Origin: an uncultured Glaciecola sp.
GTDB lineage: Bacteria; Pseudomonadota; Gammaproteobacteria; Enterobacterales; Alteromonadaceae
Assembly (NCBI RefSeq): GCF_937770335.1
Contig: NZ_CALJHY010000015.1
Span: 79,741-143,740 of the forward strand
DNA: 64,000 bases
Reading direction: 5' to 3'
Each line of letters starts with the position of its first letter. The first letter of the stretch is position 1. Under the pieces are notes generated by a model. It had not been told where the DNA came from. It did no database searches and worked only from the letters and a program-made list of their open reading frames with translations. This document shows positions 39,295 through 51,013 of the stretch, in pieces. A program made the translations under genes and the position numbers.

Positions 39295-39612
39295 CTATTC
39301 GTCATCAGATCTAACTTGCGTGAGCAACTCTAACAAATCCAGAAAATGAAATTGATTAGAAGTCGATTTATTCGTGATCCACGCTAGCCAACTTACTTCG
39401 TTGCCTTTGTGCGAACATTGAATACTTGAAGGTAAACCATTTTCGTCTGTTTGTACCGTCAAATCACTTTTGCTGCACACATCAATAGATGACTGAACAG
39501 AGAAAACGGTAAAATAAATACCAAGGGTCAGAACAAAACAAGCTGACATTGATTTTACCAATGTTGCCCTTTTTAAGTTTTTGCAATTTACCAAAATATT
39601 CATATTCGTCAT
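39295..39612 (-). CDS. hypothetical membrane-anchored protein
   Basis: A 105-residue protein, not recognised. It has one membrane segment near the N terminus (about 19-38, preceded by lysines), then a small extracytoplasmic domain with two cysteines (about residues 46 and 66) that could form a disulfide. The adjacent DUF2970 gene begins at the next base after its stop, so the pair is probably one transcript. Confidence 0.6.
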   Translation of the reverse strand: MTNMNILVNCKNLKRATLVKSMSACFVLTLGIYFTVFSVQSSIDVCSKSDLTVQTDENGLPSSIQCSHKGNEVSWLAWITNKSTSNQFHFLDLLELLTQVRSDDE

Positions 39613-39780
39613 TTTACCCTTCTAAGAATGCTCTCTTTGACTTACCACTACAATAAAAGAAGCAATGGATGCTCAAAAATGCAAATTTATTAAACAACAC
39701 TTAATTATATAATTTTAAAGCTCAACATAACGCTCAAAAGATTATAGTGCAAAAGTCAAAATGCACAATATTTAATCATC

Positions 39781-39819
39781 AAAAAAAAAGCCCGCTAGCT
39801 TAAAAAGGCGACGGGCTTT
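39781..39819 (-). terminator. intrinsic terminator after the TorF-like gene
   Basis: On the minus strand an eight-base-pair GC-rich stem (AAAGCCCG with CGGGCTTT, extended by a GC/GC pair after a mismatch) is followed by a run of nine T. It lies 28 bases past the porin gene's stop. Confidence 0.85.
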
Positions 39820-39846
39820 ATATCAAGATCAGCTTATAACGTTAAA

Positions 39847-40488
39847 TTAAAGCTCAAATGATTTACTAAGTGAGAAGTACAATGATTCGCTGTCATCTAA
39901 GTCAGAGCCACTGATTACCAGACCGACACCAACATCAAATCCGCCAATTTCGGTACCATATGCAATTTCACCATACTCACCAACAGAGTCTTTGCCGTAA
40001 CTACCGATAGTTGCAGACCAACCGTCTTTTTCAACACTCAATGTAACTAAAGAATAATCGCCTTCAGTTGCATCTTCATTGCCTACAACACCATCCCATT
40101 TACCCTGCACATAGCCAACAGAAAATAAACCGTAACCAGCACTCACTCCGATTTCGTTGTAAGCACTGTCGAAGTCGCCCGTGTATTGATAGCTAACAAA
40201 ATTAGCGTCCAATGTAACGCCGCTGTCCAGTTCAACACCGTAACCGCCATACAAGTCAACTTCAAGTCCATCCTCTACTTCAGCAGTCCAAGCACCGACA
40301 TAAAAGCCAGAATCAGCGGCGTAATCTACTCCAGCGCTGGTTGAAGCAGATTCAGTTTGCTGAATTCCACGAAAGTGGTAATCAGAGACTACACCAATAT
40401 TTGCTGACCACCCTGCCATTGCGGATTGACTTGCCATTGTTGCTGTCAAAATTGTTGCTGCTATTGCTGCGCGTTTACATGTTTTCAT
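39847..40488 (-). CDS. TorF-family putative outer-membrane porin
   Basis: A 213-residue exported protein. The signal peptide ends near SAMA-GW; the mature part is alternating aromatic/glycine beta strands that open with WSANIGVVSDYHFRGIQQ and end in an aromatic-hydrophobic strand (YFSLSKSFEL), as outer-membrane barrels do. This matches the TorF (TIGR02001) family; the solute is not known. It has its own terminator and appears monocistronic. Confidence 0.85.
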   Translation of the reverse strand: MKTCKRAAIAATILTATMASQSAMAGWSANIGVVSDYHFRGIQQTESASTSAGVDYAADSGFYVGAWTAEVEDGLEVDLYGGYGVELDSGVTLDANFVSYQYTGDFDSAYNEIGVSAGYGLFSVGYVQGKWDGVVGNEDATEGDYSLVTLSVEKDGWSATIGSYGKDSVGEYGEIAYGTEIGGFDVGVGLVISGSDLDDSESLYFSLSKSFEL

Positions 40489-40881
40489 ATTCGTTCTCCG
40501 TGAGGTTCCAAGTTGTTAAAGCGATTTGTTCTTGTCGTCTTATTATTATTATTAGTTTTCTTGTGCTGTTGAGCCTTAAACTGATAATTTATTTAAGTAA
40601 TTGATACAACATGTATTAATATCATCAGCACAATGCGTGTATAAATCTTGTACAGCAAAAGTAATGCCTAAATATAAAAAGCGCGGTAAAAAAAAATATC
40701 ATATTGAATTATATCGTTTTTTTTTAGTTTCATATTTTTAATTATAAAAATACAGCAGCTGTTAAGTATATTAATTAAATTAAAACGCACCATTTTAAGG
40801 CGCACTCACCAATTGCGGGCAAGGTTAAGCCTTTTTTCAATCACAAAAGTTCGGTAAACTTAGTAAATTTGGAGCAAAACG
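40489..40881. other. AT-rich divergent intergenic region
   Basis: About 390 bases between the TorF-like gene and rpe, with long A/T tracts and a short (TTA)5 repeat at about 40540-40555 in the porin's presumed leader. It must carry promoters for both directions, but I could not pick a convincing pair of hexamers and see no gene in it. Confidence 0.5.
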
Positions 40882-41544
40882 ATGCATACACCAATAATTG
40901 CACCATCAATTCTGTCCGCGAATTTTGCTTGTTTAGGACAAGATGTTCAAAACGTGCTCGATTCTGGGGCAGATATAGTTCACTTTGACGTCATGGACAA
41001 TCACTATGTTCCAAATCTGTCTTTTGGCCCGATGATTTGTGATGCGTTGCGTAAATATGGAATCAAAGCGGACATTGACGTGCATTTAATGGTTCAGCCC
41101 GTAGATGAAATGATCCAAGCATTTGCGAACGCTGGCGCCAGTATGATTAGTTTTCATCCTGAAGCAACGATGCACCTAGACCGCAGTATTCAGTTAATCA
41201 AAGACAGTGGTTGCAAAGCCGGACTGGCATTAAACCCTGGAACGCCATTGCACGTTTTAGATTGTGTGCTTGAAAAGCTTGATTATGTTTTGTTAATGTC
41301 AGTTAATCCTGGGTTTGGCGGTCAATCTTTTATTGCAAGTACACTCGCTAAAATAACAGCGTTAAAGAAGATGATAGATGCAAAAGAACTTAATATTAGA
41401 ATAGAGGTCGATGGCGGGATAAAAGTCGACAATATCAAGTCGGTTTGGGAAGCAGGTGCAGATATGTTTGTTGCGGGTTCTGCGATATTCAATACCGATA
41501 ATTACGCCGAGAGTATTGCGGCAATGAAAAATCAATTTAAATAA
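40882..41544 (+). CDS. rpe: ribulose-phosphate 3-epimerase
   Basis: A 220-residue TIM-barrel enzyme of the pentose phosphate pathway. Signatures include [29 protein letters not shown] with metal ligands, [21 protein letters not shown] and [10 protein letters not shown]. trpS follows after 21 bases; the gph gene that lies between rpe and trpS in E. coli is absent here. Confidence 0.95.
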   Translation: MHTPIIAPSILSANFACLGQDVQNVLDSGADIVHFDVMDNHYVPNLSFGPMICDALRKYGIKADIDVHLMVQPVDEMIQAFANAGASMISFHPEATMHLDRSIQLIKDSGCKAGLALNPGTPLHVLDCVLEKLDYVLLMSVNPGFGGQSFIASTLAKITALKKMIDAKELNIRIEVDGGIKVDNIKSVWEAGADMFVAGSAIFNTDNYAESIAAMKNQFK

Positions 41545-41565
41545 CACTAGGAAGTCGTAAACAAA

Positions 41566-42573
41566 ATGAGCTTGCAAAAACCGATCGTTTTAAGTGGTTG
41601 CCAACCTTCAGGCCAACTTACTATGGGGAACTATATGGGGGCTCTGCGCCAGTGGGTTGATATGCAAGACGACAACGATTGCCTTTATATGATTGTTGAT
41701 TTGCATGCCATTACAGTGAGGCAAGACCCTAAAGCCTTAAATCAAGCTTGCCTTGATGGCTTAGCATTATATCTGGCTTGCGGTATTGACCCCGAGAAAA
41801 GTAGTATTTTCTTGCAGTCCCATGTGCCTGAGCATGCGCAACTGAGCTGGGTGCTCAATTGCTATACCCAAATGGGTGAGCTCAACCGCATGACACAGTT
41901 CAAAGATAAATCGCAAAAAAATGCCTCAAATATCAATGTTGGCTTGTACAGCTATCCTGTTTTACAAGCTGCAGACATACTCGTTTATCAAGCGAACAAA
42001 GTGCCTGTAGGCGAAGATCAAAAGCAGCATTTAGAACTAACTCGAGACATAGCAACTCGCTTCAATAACATCTACGGTGAGGTATTTACTATACCTGACC
42101 CATTTATTCCTGAATCAGGCGCTCGCGTAATGAGCTTGCAAGACCCACTGAAAAAAATGTCTAAATCAGATGACAACCCAAATAATGTGATTGGCTTATT
42201 GGATGATCCGAAAAAGTTAACTAAGAAAATTAAACGCGCGGTCACTGATAGTGATGAGCAAGCGCGTATTTACTTTGATGTTGCTGAAAAGCCAGGCGTA
42301 TCAAACTTACTATCTTTGCTCTCGTGCACAACAGGGCAATCAGTTGAGAGCTTAATCCCAAAATACGAAGACAAAATGTACGGCCACTTAAAAGGTGATG
42401 TTGCAGAGGCCGTTGTTGCAATGCTTACCCCTATACAGGCTGAATATGAACGCATTCGTTCTGACAAAAGCTATTTGCATCATGTTTTACAAACCAGTGC
42501 TCTAAAAGCAAGAGAAAAGGCCTCCGTGACACTTGCTAAAACCTACAAAGCGCTTGGGTTTGTTGCACAATAA
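41566..42573 (+). CDS. trpS: tryptophanyl-tRNA synthetase
   Basis: A 335-residue class I aminoacyl-tRNA synthetase. It carries the HIGH-equivalent in [17 protein letters not shown] and the KMSKS loop in [12 protein letters not shown]. Family length and the [10 protein letters not shown] substrate region are normal. Cytoplasmic; part of the rpe-trpS unit. Confidence 0.95.
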   Translation: MSLQKPIVLSGCQPSGQLTMGNYMGALRQWVDMQDDNDCLYMIVDLHAITVRQDPKALNQACLDGLALYLACGIDPEKSSIFLQSHVPEHAQLSWVLNCYTQMGELNRMTQFKDKSQKNASNINVGLYSYPVLQAADILVYQANKVPVGEDQKQHLELTRDIATRFNNIYGEVFTIPDPFIPESGARVMSLQDPLKKMSKSDDNPNNVIGLLDDPKKLTKKIKRAVTDSDEQARIYFDVAEKPGVSNLLSLLSCTTGQSVESLIPKYEDKMYGHLKGDVAEAVVAMLTPIQAEYERIRSDKSYLHHVLQTSALKAREKASVTLAKTYKALGFVAQ

Positions 42574-42651
42574 TGGAAGATACTAGACGTTTTTGGCTAT
42601 AAACGAATATGACTTACTTGCTAAAGTACCGTTACTATTGGCGTTATTAAG

Positions 42652-43227
42652 ATGGTTTTGATCATTGATAATTATGACTCCTTTACCTTCAATTTAGCTC
42701 GCTATTTTGAAGAACTTGGTGCACAGGTAAAAGTCGTCAAAAATGATGAATTAGGCATCCTTGACCTGCAGAAGCTTGAATTTACACATTTAGTGATATC
42801 ACCTGGGCCTTGCAGTCCAAATGAAGCCGGCATTTGCCTTGATGCAATTGCAGCATTTGCAGGCAAAGTACCGCTTTTAGGCGTATGTTTAGGCCATCAG
42901 GCGATAGGCCAAGTATTTGGTGCCAAGGTAATACGTGCAAAAAATATCAAACATGGTAAAACTTCTGAGATACAAGTAAAGCAAGCTCATGGTATATTTG
43001 AAGGGATTGCCAACATATTTACAGCAACAAGGTATCACTCTTTGTTGTTAGAGTTGGAAACACTGCCGGAATTGCTACAGATTACTGCAGTTTGTAGGGA
43101 AAGTGACGATACAGAGATAATGGGAATTCAGCACAAAACAATGCCAATATTTGGTGTTCAGTTTCATCCTGAATCTTTGTTAACTCAGGAAGGTCATAAG
43201 ATTTTGAATAATTTTTTGAAAAAATAG
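42652..43227 (+). CDS. pabA: aminodeoxychorismate/anthranilate synthase glutaminase subunit
   Basis: A 191-residue class I glutamine amidotransferase with the catalytic cysteine in LLGVCLGHQAIGQ (about residue 79) and histidine-glutamate in GVQFHPESLLT. It supplies ammonia to PabB for p-aminobenzoate, and may serve TrpE as well. The placement just ahead of astC/argD, with an HDOD gene between, is known from related genera and favours pabA over trpG. Confidence 0.9.
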   Translation: MVLIIDNYDSFTFNLARYFEELGAQVKVVKNDELGILDLQKLEFTHLVISPGPCSPNEAGICLDAIAAFAGKVPLLGVCLGHQAIGQVFGAKVIRAKNIKHGKTSEIQVKQAHGIFEGIANIFTATRYHSLLLELETLPELLQITAVCRESDDTEIMGIQHKTMPIFGVQFHPESLLTQEGHKILNNFLKK

Positions 43228-43248
43228 AATACGGATTTAGAAAAAAAG

Positions 43249-44463
43249 ATGAAGTTAAGCGTATCTCAGTTAGCCTCGACAATGAATAATAGATTCGAGC
43301 ACCTTCTTGTTAGTCTGGATGAAGCTGTTATTTTGTCTGGTAAAAAAACTGAGAAACAGCGCATTATGGAAGAGTCTGAGCAAGCTGATGCTCGTCGTGA
43401 ATTGTTGTTCGTCGAAGAAGTAGCGATAAAAAATCGTGAAGAAATAATTCAAAAACGAAAGCTGTTTATTCAACAAGTCGAAGCTGAACTGCATGTCAGT
43501 CTTATCAATGACCTTGCTGAGCGTTTCAAAAACACCGATTTTATATTAGAGAAAGTGCTTGGCTATGACCCACCTATAGGCAAAATTTTCGATGTTTTAT
43601 ACACCGAGTCTTGTTCAATATCCCGTTTAGAAGTTCTCATCAAGGAATTAGACTGGTTATCTGATGCAACTATCAATTTTGCCAAACAACCAAAGTATCG
43701 ACGTTTCGATTCAAAAGGTAAGCTAATTGTCATTCATAGTTTGCGCAGTGCTCTGAGTTTCGTTGGCATAGAAAGTTTACGTACGTTGCTTCCTGCTTTA
43801 ATAGCCAAGCGCAGCATACCGGCTAAATCAGCGTTGTTTCCGGAATTACACAAAAACATATGGGAATATACCCTAGGAACAGGTAAAACCTGTCGAGCCA
43901 TTGCGGAAAAAGAAGGAATGAAATGGTACTTGGGTTATAACATTGGTTTACTGAGTACTATAGGCCGCAGTGCTATTACCACGATGTATCTAAAAGCGTT
44001 CGACGGTAAATTACGAGAAAAACTAATACAAGCTCAAAAGAAAAAAGATCCAGCTGAAGCAGAAGCACTTAATACACTAGTACCGTCACATAAATATCTA
44101 ATTTCAATGTGGAATACCTATGCAGATAATCTAACCAACGACTTAGTCGCTAGCTTGAAATGCCGCTGGTTGATGGTTGGAATAGGGTTTGAAGATTATA
44201 TTCGCATCAAAGAAATAAGTTTTGCGCATGTCAAAGCGACTAATTTACACCCTCTCACAAGCTTACTGTTTCGTTGCCGAGGGTATTTGAAATTTAAAAT
44301 GATGAAAGCAAATAACTTGATATCAAAAGAAGCCTCTATGCTTTACCTGCGCAATTTTGGCCTTGGCTCAGACGATGTTGTACTGTTGATGAAAACTAAT
44401 TTAACTGGCATAGAAATTAAAATACCTGAAATCCCTCAAGTACCGAAAGCGCTGAACAACTAA
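43249..44463 (+). CDS. HDOD-domain signalling protein
   Basis: A 404-residue cytoplasmic protein with a charged, coiled N-terminal region (about 15-100) and a C-terminal HDOD domain (about 115-370). The HDOD fold is inferred from the helical pattern, including FDVLYTESCSISRLEVLIKE and the NIGLLSTIGRSAI helix; no metal-binding HD pair is apparent, as usual for HDOD. Such proteins are linked to signalling and motility but the role here is unknown. It follows pabA by 21 bases and is probably co-transcribed. Confidence 0.7.
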   Translation: MKLSVSQLASTMNNRFEHLLVSLDEAVILSGKKTEKQRIMEESEQADARRELLFVEEVAIKNREEIIQKRKLFIQQVEAELHVSLINDLAERFKNTDFILEKVLGYDPPIGKIFDVLYTESCSISRLEVLIKELDWLSDATINFAKQPKYRRFDSKGKLIVIHSLRSALSFVGIESLRTLLPALIAKRSIPAKSALFPELHKNIWEYTLGTGKTCRAIAEKEGMKWYLGYNIGLLSTIGRSAITTMYLKAFDGKLREKLIQAQKKKDPAEAEALNTLVPSHKYLISMWNTYADNLTNDLVASLKCRWLMVGIGFEDYIRIKEISFAHVKATNLHPLTSLLFRCRGYLKFKMMKANNLISKEASMLYLRNFGLGSDDVVLLMKTNLTGIEIKIPEIPQVPKALNN

Positions 44464-44555
44464 ACATCTTGCAGACTTGTTTAGGCAATAAGTATCGCTT
44501 TTTTATCAACATATTTTTTGCATGAATATGCCCAAACGTATTGCATTTGAACTAA

Positions 44556-44762
44556 CTATTGCGCCACTATTAACCGCATAAGAAAATATATAGTTTGTCT
44601 ACAAGCCATTGCCGCCAATGCGAACAACTTCAAACCCTGCATTTTATTCGTCATGCTATCACCAATATAAATATTCACTAATTCTGCAAATAAGTTCACA
44701 CCCCTTGCTTTTACTGGCCTTGCGACGAATAAGTTAATTGCTTTAGCTATACCTTCTGGCAT
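44556..44762 (-). CDS. possible small hypothetical protein
   Basis: A 68-codon minus-strand ORF alone in the 370-base gap between the HDOD gene and astC. The predicted product is helical with hydrophobic stretches (LKLFALAAMACRQTIYFLM), but I recognise no family and see no good ribosome-binding site before the ATG. The rest of the gap shows no clear terminator. It may be spurious. Confidence 0.3.
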   Translation of the reverse strand: MPEGIAKAINLFVARPVKARGVNLFAELVNIYIGDSMTNKMQGLKLFALAAMACRQTIYFLMRLIVAQ

Positions 44763-44813
44763 AATACGTAATCAATTTACTCACAAGTTCAATCTTACGT
44801 GAGTGCAATATAG

Positions 44814-46040
<1,227 letters not shown>

Positions 46041-46080
46041 ACTTTTTTAGATTGTCATTGACAATCATAGGGATCATTTA

Positions 46081-47115
46081 ATGAAAATTATTCGTCCTAT
46101 CAAAGCGTCTGATTATCGGGCGCTGCACGAGATAGCGAAAGAATCTGGTATCGGTTTCACTTCACTTCCAGTGAATGAAGAGTTGTTACGGCGCAAGATT
46201 ACAAACGCTGAGGCAGCCGCTCAGTCGACGCCTACCAAGCCTGGCACGCAAAGCTATTTGTTTGTGATGGAGGATACAGAAACAGGTGAGGTAGTCGGTA
46301 CCAGTGGTATTGAAGCGACGGTGGGCCTGCAAGACGCATTTTATCATTACCATATCAGTAAGGTCGTACATGCATCGCGTGAATTAAATATCCATAACAC
46401 CGTTGGTATACTGCATTTTTGTAATGATTACACTGGTGTAAGTGAAATATGCACGTTGTTTTTAAGAGAAAACTCACGAAAAGGGCTTAATGGTCGTTTT
46501 CTATCCAAAATGCGTTTCCTTTTCATGGCTGAGCACACAGAGCGTTTTGCTGATGTCGTTATTGCAGAAATGCGCGGTGTGAGCGACGACAAAGGCCGTT
46601 CGCCATTTTGGGCTTGGCTTGAAGAAAACTTTTTCTCTATGGATTTCCCCACGGCTGACTACTTAACGGGTATCGGTAACAAAGTCTTTATCGCTGAACT
46701 GATGCCTAAGTACCCTATTTACGTTAATTTACTCAGCAAAGCTGCGCAAGACTGCATCGGTAAGGTACATGAAAAAACTAAACCGGCTCTTTGCTTACTT
46801 GAGCAAGAAGGATTTAAGTGCCGTGGCTACGTCGATATTTTTGACGCCGGACCTACTGTTGAAGCTGATGTAAAAAGCATCGCAACAGTGCAGGCAAGTC
46901 GCAAGGCAACCGTTGTTATAAATGACAGTCTCGCGCAAACCGACGGTGAAACCTGTTTCGCTATTAATACGTCTGTACAAGACTTAAGAGCTTGTATCGC
47001 AGAAATCGCGTACGTTGACGGCAATCAAGTTGCAATTGAACGAGTTAGTGCTGAAGCATTAGGCATTAAAGACGGCGATTCAATTCGTTTCTCACCTGCT
47101 AACACAAAGCATTAG
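46081..47115 (+). CDS. astA: arginine N-succinyltransferase
   Basis: A 344-residue enzyme that starts the ammonia-producing arginine succinyltransferase (AST) route. The N terminus [20 protein letters not shown] and [11 protein letters not shown], the central [21 protein letters not shown] and FAELM-type segment ([16 protein letters not shown]) are family hallmarks. It lies 40 bases after astC. Confidence 0.94.
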   Translation: MKIIRPIKASDYRALHEIAKESGIGFTSLPVNEELLRRKITNAEAAAQSTPTKPGTQSYLFVMEDTETGEVVGTSGIEATVGLQDAFYHYHISKVVHASRELNIHNTVGILHFCNDYTGVSEICTLFLRENSRKGLNGRFLSKMRFLFMAEHTERFADVVIAEMRGVSDDKGRSPFWAWLEENFFSMDFPTADYLTGIGNKVFIAELMPKYPIYVNLLSKAAQDCIGKVHEKTKPALCLLEQEGFKCRGYVDIFDAGPTVEADVKSIATVQASRKATVVINDSLAQTDGETCFAINTSVQDLRACIAEIAYVDGNQVAIERVSAEALGIKDGDSIRFSPANTKH

Positions 47116-47123
47116 GAGCACAC

Positions 47124-48596
47124 ATGACAAATTCAACACACTTTATCGATGGTCAATGGATCGAGGGTTTAGGTCACGCTATCAACTCGGTCGATCCTGC
47201 GAAGAATATCGTTATTTGGTCTGCAAAATCCGCATCTGAAGCGCAAGTCGACCAAGCCGTTTTCGCTGCTCGCAACGCATTTCCTGCATGGTCTTTGATG
47301 TCGGTAGACGAACGCTTAACTATCATTAAGAAATTTGCTGAACTACTAGGTGAAAATAAAGCTGAGTTAACTAAAATCATTGCTAAAGAGACCGGAAAAC
47401 CTGAATGGGAAACAGCCACAGAAGTTGGTGCCATGATAGGAAAAATTGCGATTTCTGAAAGGTCTTATAACGAGCGTACCGGCACTATTGAAAATGCAAT
47501 GCCTTTAGGCCAAGCGATTATTAGACATAAACCACATGGCGTCGTCGCTGTTTTTGGACCATATAATTTCCCTGGTCATCTGCCAAATGGACACATCGTG
47601 CCGGCACTAATTGCCGGAAATACCATCATATTTAAACCCAGTGACTTAACGCCAATGGTTGCAGAATTTACCGTTCAATTATGGCAAAAAGCGGGCTTAC
47701 CAAATGGCGTCTTAAACTTGATTCAAGGTCAAGTTGAAACAGGAAAAGCACTTGCCAGTCACCCTAATATTGATGGGCTATTTTTCACCGGTAGCTCTCG
47801 CACAGGCAAGATATTGCATGAACAGTTTGCGGGCCACCCAGGTAAAATATTAGCGCTTGAAATGGGCGGCAATAATCCGTTAATAGTGAAAGATGTTGCT
47901 GACATTGATGCTGCAGTACATGACATTATACAATCGGCTTTTGTCACTAGTGGGCAGCGATGCACATGTGCGCGACGTTTGTTTATTCAAGACAATGCAC
48001 AAGGCGATACTTTGCTCGCGCGATTGTTAGAAGTAACTAAAAATATTCAAGTCGGTCATTATGATGCACAAGAGCAACCTTTTATGGGTGCGATGATAAG
48101 CTCAGCCGCCGCCGCTGGAATGGCAAACGTGCAACAACAACTATTGGGTTTAGGTGCAACAAGTTTATTAGCACTTGAGCACACAGATAAAGACACCGGT
48201 TTTGTTACTCCTGGTATTATCGATGTTACTGCAATAGTTAATGAGATGCCCGATGAGGAACATTTTGGACCACTTTTAAAAGTCATCAGATACAATACTT
48301 TCGATGATGCAATTACGCAGGCTAATAATACTAGTTTTGGTTTGTCAGCAGGTTTATTAAGCGACTCAAAAAATGATTACGACTATTTCTTGGCACGTAT
48401 TAGAGCCGGTATTGTTAACTGGAACCGTCCTATTACTGGGGCTAGCGGCGCCGCACCTTTTGGTGGCATTGGTGAAAGTGGAAACCATAGAGCAAGTGCA
48501 TATTATGCTGCTGACTACTGTGCTTACCCAGTTGCGTCGGTGGAACTAGATGTGGTTACGTTACCATCATCACTTAGTCCCGGTCTTAAGTTTTAA
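47124..48596 (+). CDS. astD: succinylglutamate-semialdehyde dehydrogenase
   Basis: A 490-residue NAD-dependent aldehyde dehydrogenase of the AST pathway. It has [27 protein letters not shown], the glutamate motif LEMGGNNPL and the catalytic cysteine in [12 protein letters not shown]. It starts eight bases after astA. astB and astE, which complete the pathway in E. coli, do not follow. Confidence 0.94.
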   Translation: MTNSTHFIDGQWIEGLGHAINSVDPAKNIVIWSAKSASEAQVDQAVFAARNAFPAWSLMSVDERLTIIKKFAELLGENKAELTKIIAKETGKPEWETATEVGAMIGKIAISERSYNERTGTIENAMPLGQAIIRHKPHGVVAVFGPYNFPGHLPNGHIVPALIAGNTIIFKPSDLTPMVAEFTVQLWQKAGLPNGVLNLIQGQVETGKALASHPNIDGLFFTGSSRTGKILHEQFAGHPGKILALEMGGNNPLIVKDVADIDAAVHDIIQSAFVTSGQRCTCARRLFIQDNAQGDTLLARLLEVTKNIQVGHYDAQEQPFMGAMISSAAAAGMANVQQQLLGLGATSLLALEHTDKDTGFVTPGIIDVTAIVNEMPDEEHFGPLLKVIRYNTFDDAITQANNTSFGLSAGLLSDSKNDYDYFLARIRAGIVNWNRPITGASGAAPFGGIGESGNHRASAYYAADYCAYPVASVELDVVTLPSSLSPGLKF

Positions 48597-48604
48597 GGAA
48601 AAAA

Positions 48605-49432
48605 ATGCATCAAGATATCAATAAGTTATTCCAAGGACTTTGGGATGACTATATTAAAATTACACCGTCTGCAAGCAAGATACATCAATTGCTAGAAGCC
48701 AAGACTGGCATGCCTGATATTATTAATGATCATATTGCTCTGCGCACTTTCAACCTTGAAAGTGTCAATTTGAATAAGCTAGCAGCGCACTTTCTTGCAC
48801 TCGGTTACGAACAGAAAGGCGATTACGACTTTGCCACGAAAAAGCTAACTGCACAGCACTTTGAGCATCCAGATCGTAAGCAACCGAAAGTATTTATTAG
48901 TGAGTTGAGAGTAGACGAACTCAGTGAAACAGCGCAGGAAATTATTAACAAAATGGTTTCGTCTATTGATCCGCAGGCCATCGAAAGCGATAATTTTCTA
49001 TATTCAGGAACACATTGGGTTGTTTCACATGACGATTATAAAACGCTATTAGCCGAATCTGAATATGCAGCTTGGATGGCGGCTTGGGGCTATCGTGCCA
49101 ATCACTTCACTGTTAGCGTTAATAACTTCGCTGTTGGCGTTAATCACTTAAATAGAATTGATGACTTAACTGACGTGAATGACATCTTAAAGCAGGCTGG
49201 ATTTAAGTTAAATACATCTGGTGGCGAGATAAAGGGCGGAGAAGATGTTTGTCTCGCGCAGTCTTCAACGATGGCTGATTCGTCAGAGGTTGTTTTTGCT
49301 GATTCTACGGTGTCTATTCCAAGCTGTTTTTATGAATTTGCTCAGCGTTATAAAATGGTAAATGGCGAATATTATCAGGGCTTTGTTGCCGCTTCAGCCG
49401 ACAAGATTTTTGAAAGTACGAATGCGCAATAA
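48605..49432 (+). CDS. DUF1338 (HglS-like) Fe(II) dioxygenase-fold protein
   Basis: A 275-residue member of DUF1338, the family of HglS, which converts 2-oxoadipate to D-2-hydroxyglutarate in lysine breakdown. Candidate metal ligands by pattern are H43 (NDHIALRTF), H167 (RANHFTVSVN) and E244 (FYEFAQRY). It is shorter than HglS itself. It begins eight bases after astD and is followed by a terminator, so it is part of the ast operon; a 2-oxo acid linked to arginine breakdown is a plausible but unproven substrate. Confidence 0.85.
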   Translation: MHQDINKLFQGLWDDYIKITPSASKIHQLLEAKTGMPDIINDHIALRTFNLESVNLNKLAAHFLALGYEQKGDYDFATKKLTAQHFEHPDRKQPKVFISELRVDELSETAQEIINKMVSSIDPQAIESDNFLYSGTHWVVSHDDYKTLLAESEYAAWMAAWGYRANHFTVSVNNFAVGVNHLNRIDDLTDVNDILKQAGFKLNTSGGEIKGGEDVCLAQSSTMADSSEVVFADSTVSIPSCFYEFAQRYKMVNGEYYQGFVAASADKIFESTNAQ

Positions 49433-49440
49433 CTAGCACG

Positions 49441-49477
49441 GGCAAGACTCAATTACGTCACAATGAGTCTTGCTTTA
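49441..49477 (+). terminator. probable terminator of the ast operon
   Basis: A perfect ten-base-pair stem (GCAAGACTCA with TGAGTCTTGC, 12-base loop) followed by a short TTT, nine bases past the DUF1338 stop and between convergent genes. Confidence 0.65.
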
Positions 49478-49518
49478 CGATTTAAATCACAATTTTTTCT
49501 ATGTAGCTCGATACTGAT

Positions 49519-49950
49519 TTATGTCTTATTGAGTAGATACTCAAGTTCAGGATCAACAATAAACCTGCCCGCCATAGCCTCGCGTCCAAACAGCATCAAG
49601 TAGGTCATTTCAGAGCGATCCGTTAAGGTTAACTGAATTTGCCAACGCTGATCTGCCATCACGATATCTGTTTCAATAACGTAACGCCGCTGACTTGTCG
49701 CAGTAGAACTTTTTACCTTACGCTGACCTGCTATTTTCGCCTCGCAGCGAATTAATTTTTTTACATCATGAAAGTCAGGGTGAATATCAAATTTTATCCA
49801 TGTATCATCGCCAATATCAATTTCTTCAATATTATCAACATGTAAAGATGACGTTGCTGCACCTGTATCAACTCGAACATGTAGTCCTTTAATACCTAGT
49901 TCTGGTAGATCACACAACTCTAAATTACCAACAGTTAATTTTTCATTCAT
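49519..49950 (-). CDS. rimB: RimB-like retropepsin-type protease
   Basis: A 143-residue single-domain aspartic-protease-fold protein of the 'ATP-dependent zinc protease' family that accompanies RimK. The active-site DTGAATS is at residues 28-34 (D28), and the C-terminal LLFGREAMAG matches the family. In Pseudomonas rimB is part of the rimABK operon affecting ribosomal protein S6 glutamylation. It is last in the minus-strand rimK-M14-rimB series, 44 bases after the M14-like gene. Confidence 0.85.
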   Translation of the reverse strand: MNEKLTVGNLELCDLPELGIKGLHVRVDTGAATSSLHVDNIEEIDIGDDTWIKFDIHPDFHDVKKLIRCEAKIAGQRKVKSSTATSQRRYVIETDIVMADQRWQIQLTLTDRSEMTYLMLFGREAMAGRFIVDPELEYLLNKT

Positions 49951-49994
49951 TTTGGACTTCTCAATAGTAAAAGTTAGACGCTCATATCCTTGGC

Positions 49995-51011
49995 TTAATC
50001 AATTACAACCAAGTTGTCTTGCAACATCTCAACATGCTCGGCTACTTCATCAGGTTTTTTAAAGTAAGCAATGTGGTATATGGCTTCGCCTTCCTGCGCC
50101 AATGGTATATTTTGTTTGCCAATAACAACACCCGTGCTTGGAGAATCAATCGTACCTAATAGCTCACCGAATGGGTTGGAAATGACCGCCAGCACATCCC
50201 CTTTAACGACATGATCACCCAGTTGCGCCTTGTGCATCACAAAACCACTTTCGTTTGCCCTAACCCAACCGCTTTGTCTAGCAACAAATGGCTTAATGCG
50301 ATGCCCTACTGCCTTAGTTTTGTTGAGCATACCAACATGACGCATTACTTTAATTATGCCCTTCACACCTGCTGAAATTGAAAATTCATCATAGCGTAAG
50401 GCTTGTCCTGCTTCGTACAAAAGTACTTTAGCTCCCTCATCTGCTGCTGCTTGGCGCAACGAGCCATCTCGAATGTCAGCATTAAGTAACACAGGCACAC
50501 CAAATGCTTCTGCCATTTCTAGTGTTACTGGATCGTCTAAATTGGCGCGTATTTGCGGCAAATTAGATCGATGTATGGCGCCTGTATGTAGGTCGATACC
50601 AAAATCACACTTACTCACTATTTCATCTAGAAATAAACGGGCAATACGTCCAGCTAGTGAGCCTTTTTTACTGCCCGGAAAGCAACGGTTCAAATCTCTT
50701 CTATCAGGTAAATAACGGCTTTGATTGAGAACACCGTAGACATTTACCATGGGTATCGCAATTAATGTGCCTCGGATATTTTTTATTGCGCGCGTTTTAA
50801 TTAAGCGACTTACAATTTCAATACCATTTAATTCGTCACCATGAATAGCTGCACTTACAAACAACGTGGGTCCCGGGCGCTTGCCGTGTTGCACAAATAC
50901 CGGAATACCCATACTCGTGTCGGTATACAATGGAGGCATTTGCAACTGCATACGCTTCTGTTCACCTGGTTTTATAACTTCCCCACCAATTGTGAAGTTT
51001 TCGCGTTTCAT
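49995..51011 (-). CDS. succinylglutamate desuccinylase/aspartoacylase-family hydrolase
   Basis: A 338-residue M14-type zinc hydrolase. Zinc ligands are visible in AAIHGDELNG (H57, E60) and in DLHTG (H142), with RDLNRCFPG as the substrate arginine region, and a C-terminal beta domain (about 240-325) of the kind found in this family. It is not an obvious AstE: it sits two bases after rimK and before rimB, so it probably acts with protein glutamylation, perhaps trimming glutamates. Confidence 0.82.
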   Translation of the reverse strand: MKRENFTIGGEVIKPGEQKRMQLQMPPLYTDTSMGIPVFVQHGKRPGPTLFVSAAIHGDELNGIEIVSRLIKTRAIKNIRGTLIAIPMVNVYGVLNQSRYLPDRRDLNRCFPGSKKGSLAGRIARLFLDEIVSKCDFGIDLHTGAIHRSNLPQIRANLDDPVTLEMAEAFGVPVLLNADIRDGSLRQAAADEGAKVLLYEAGQALRYDEFSISAGVKGIIKVMRHVGMLNKTKAVGHRIKPFVARQSGWVRANESGFVMHKAQLGDHVVKGDVLAVISNPFGELLGTIDSPSTGVVIGKQNIPLAQEGEAIYHIAYFKKPDEVAEHVEMLQDNLVVID

Positions 51012-51013
51012 GT

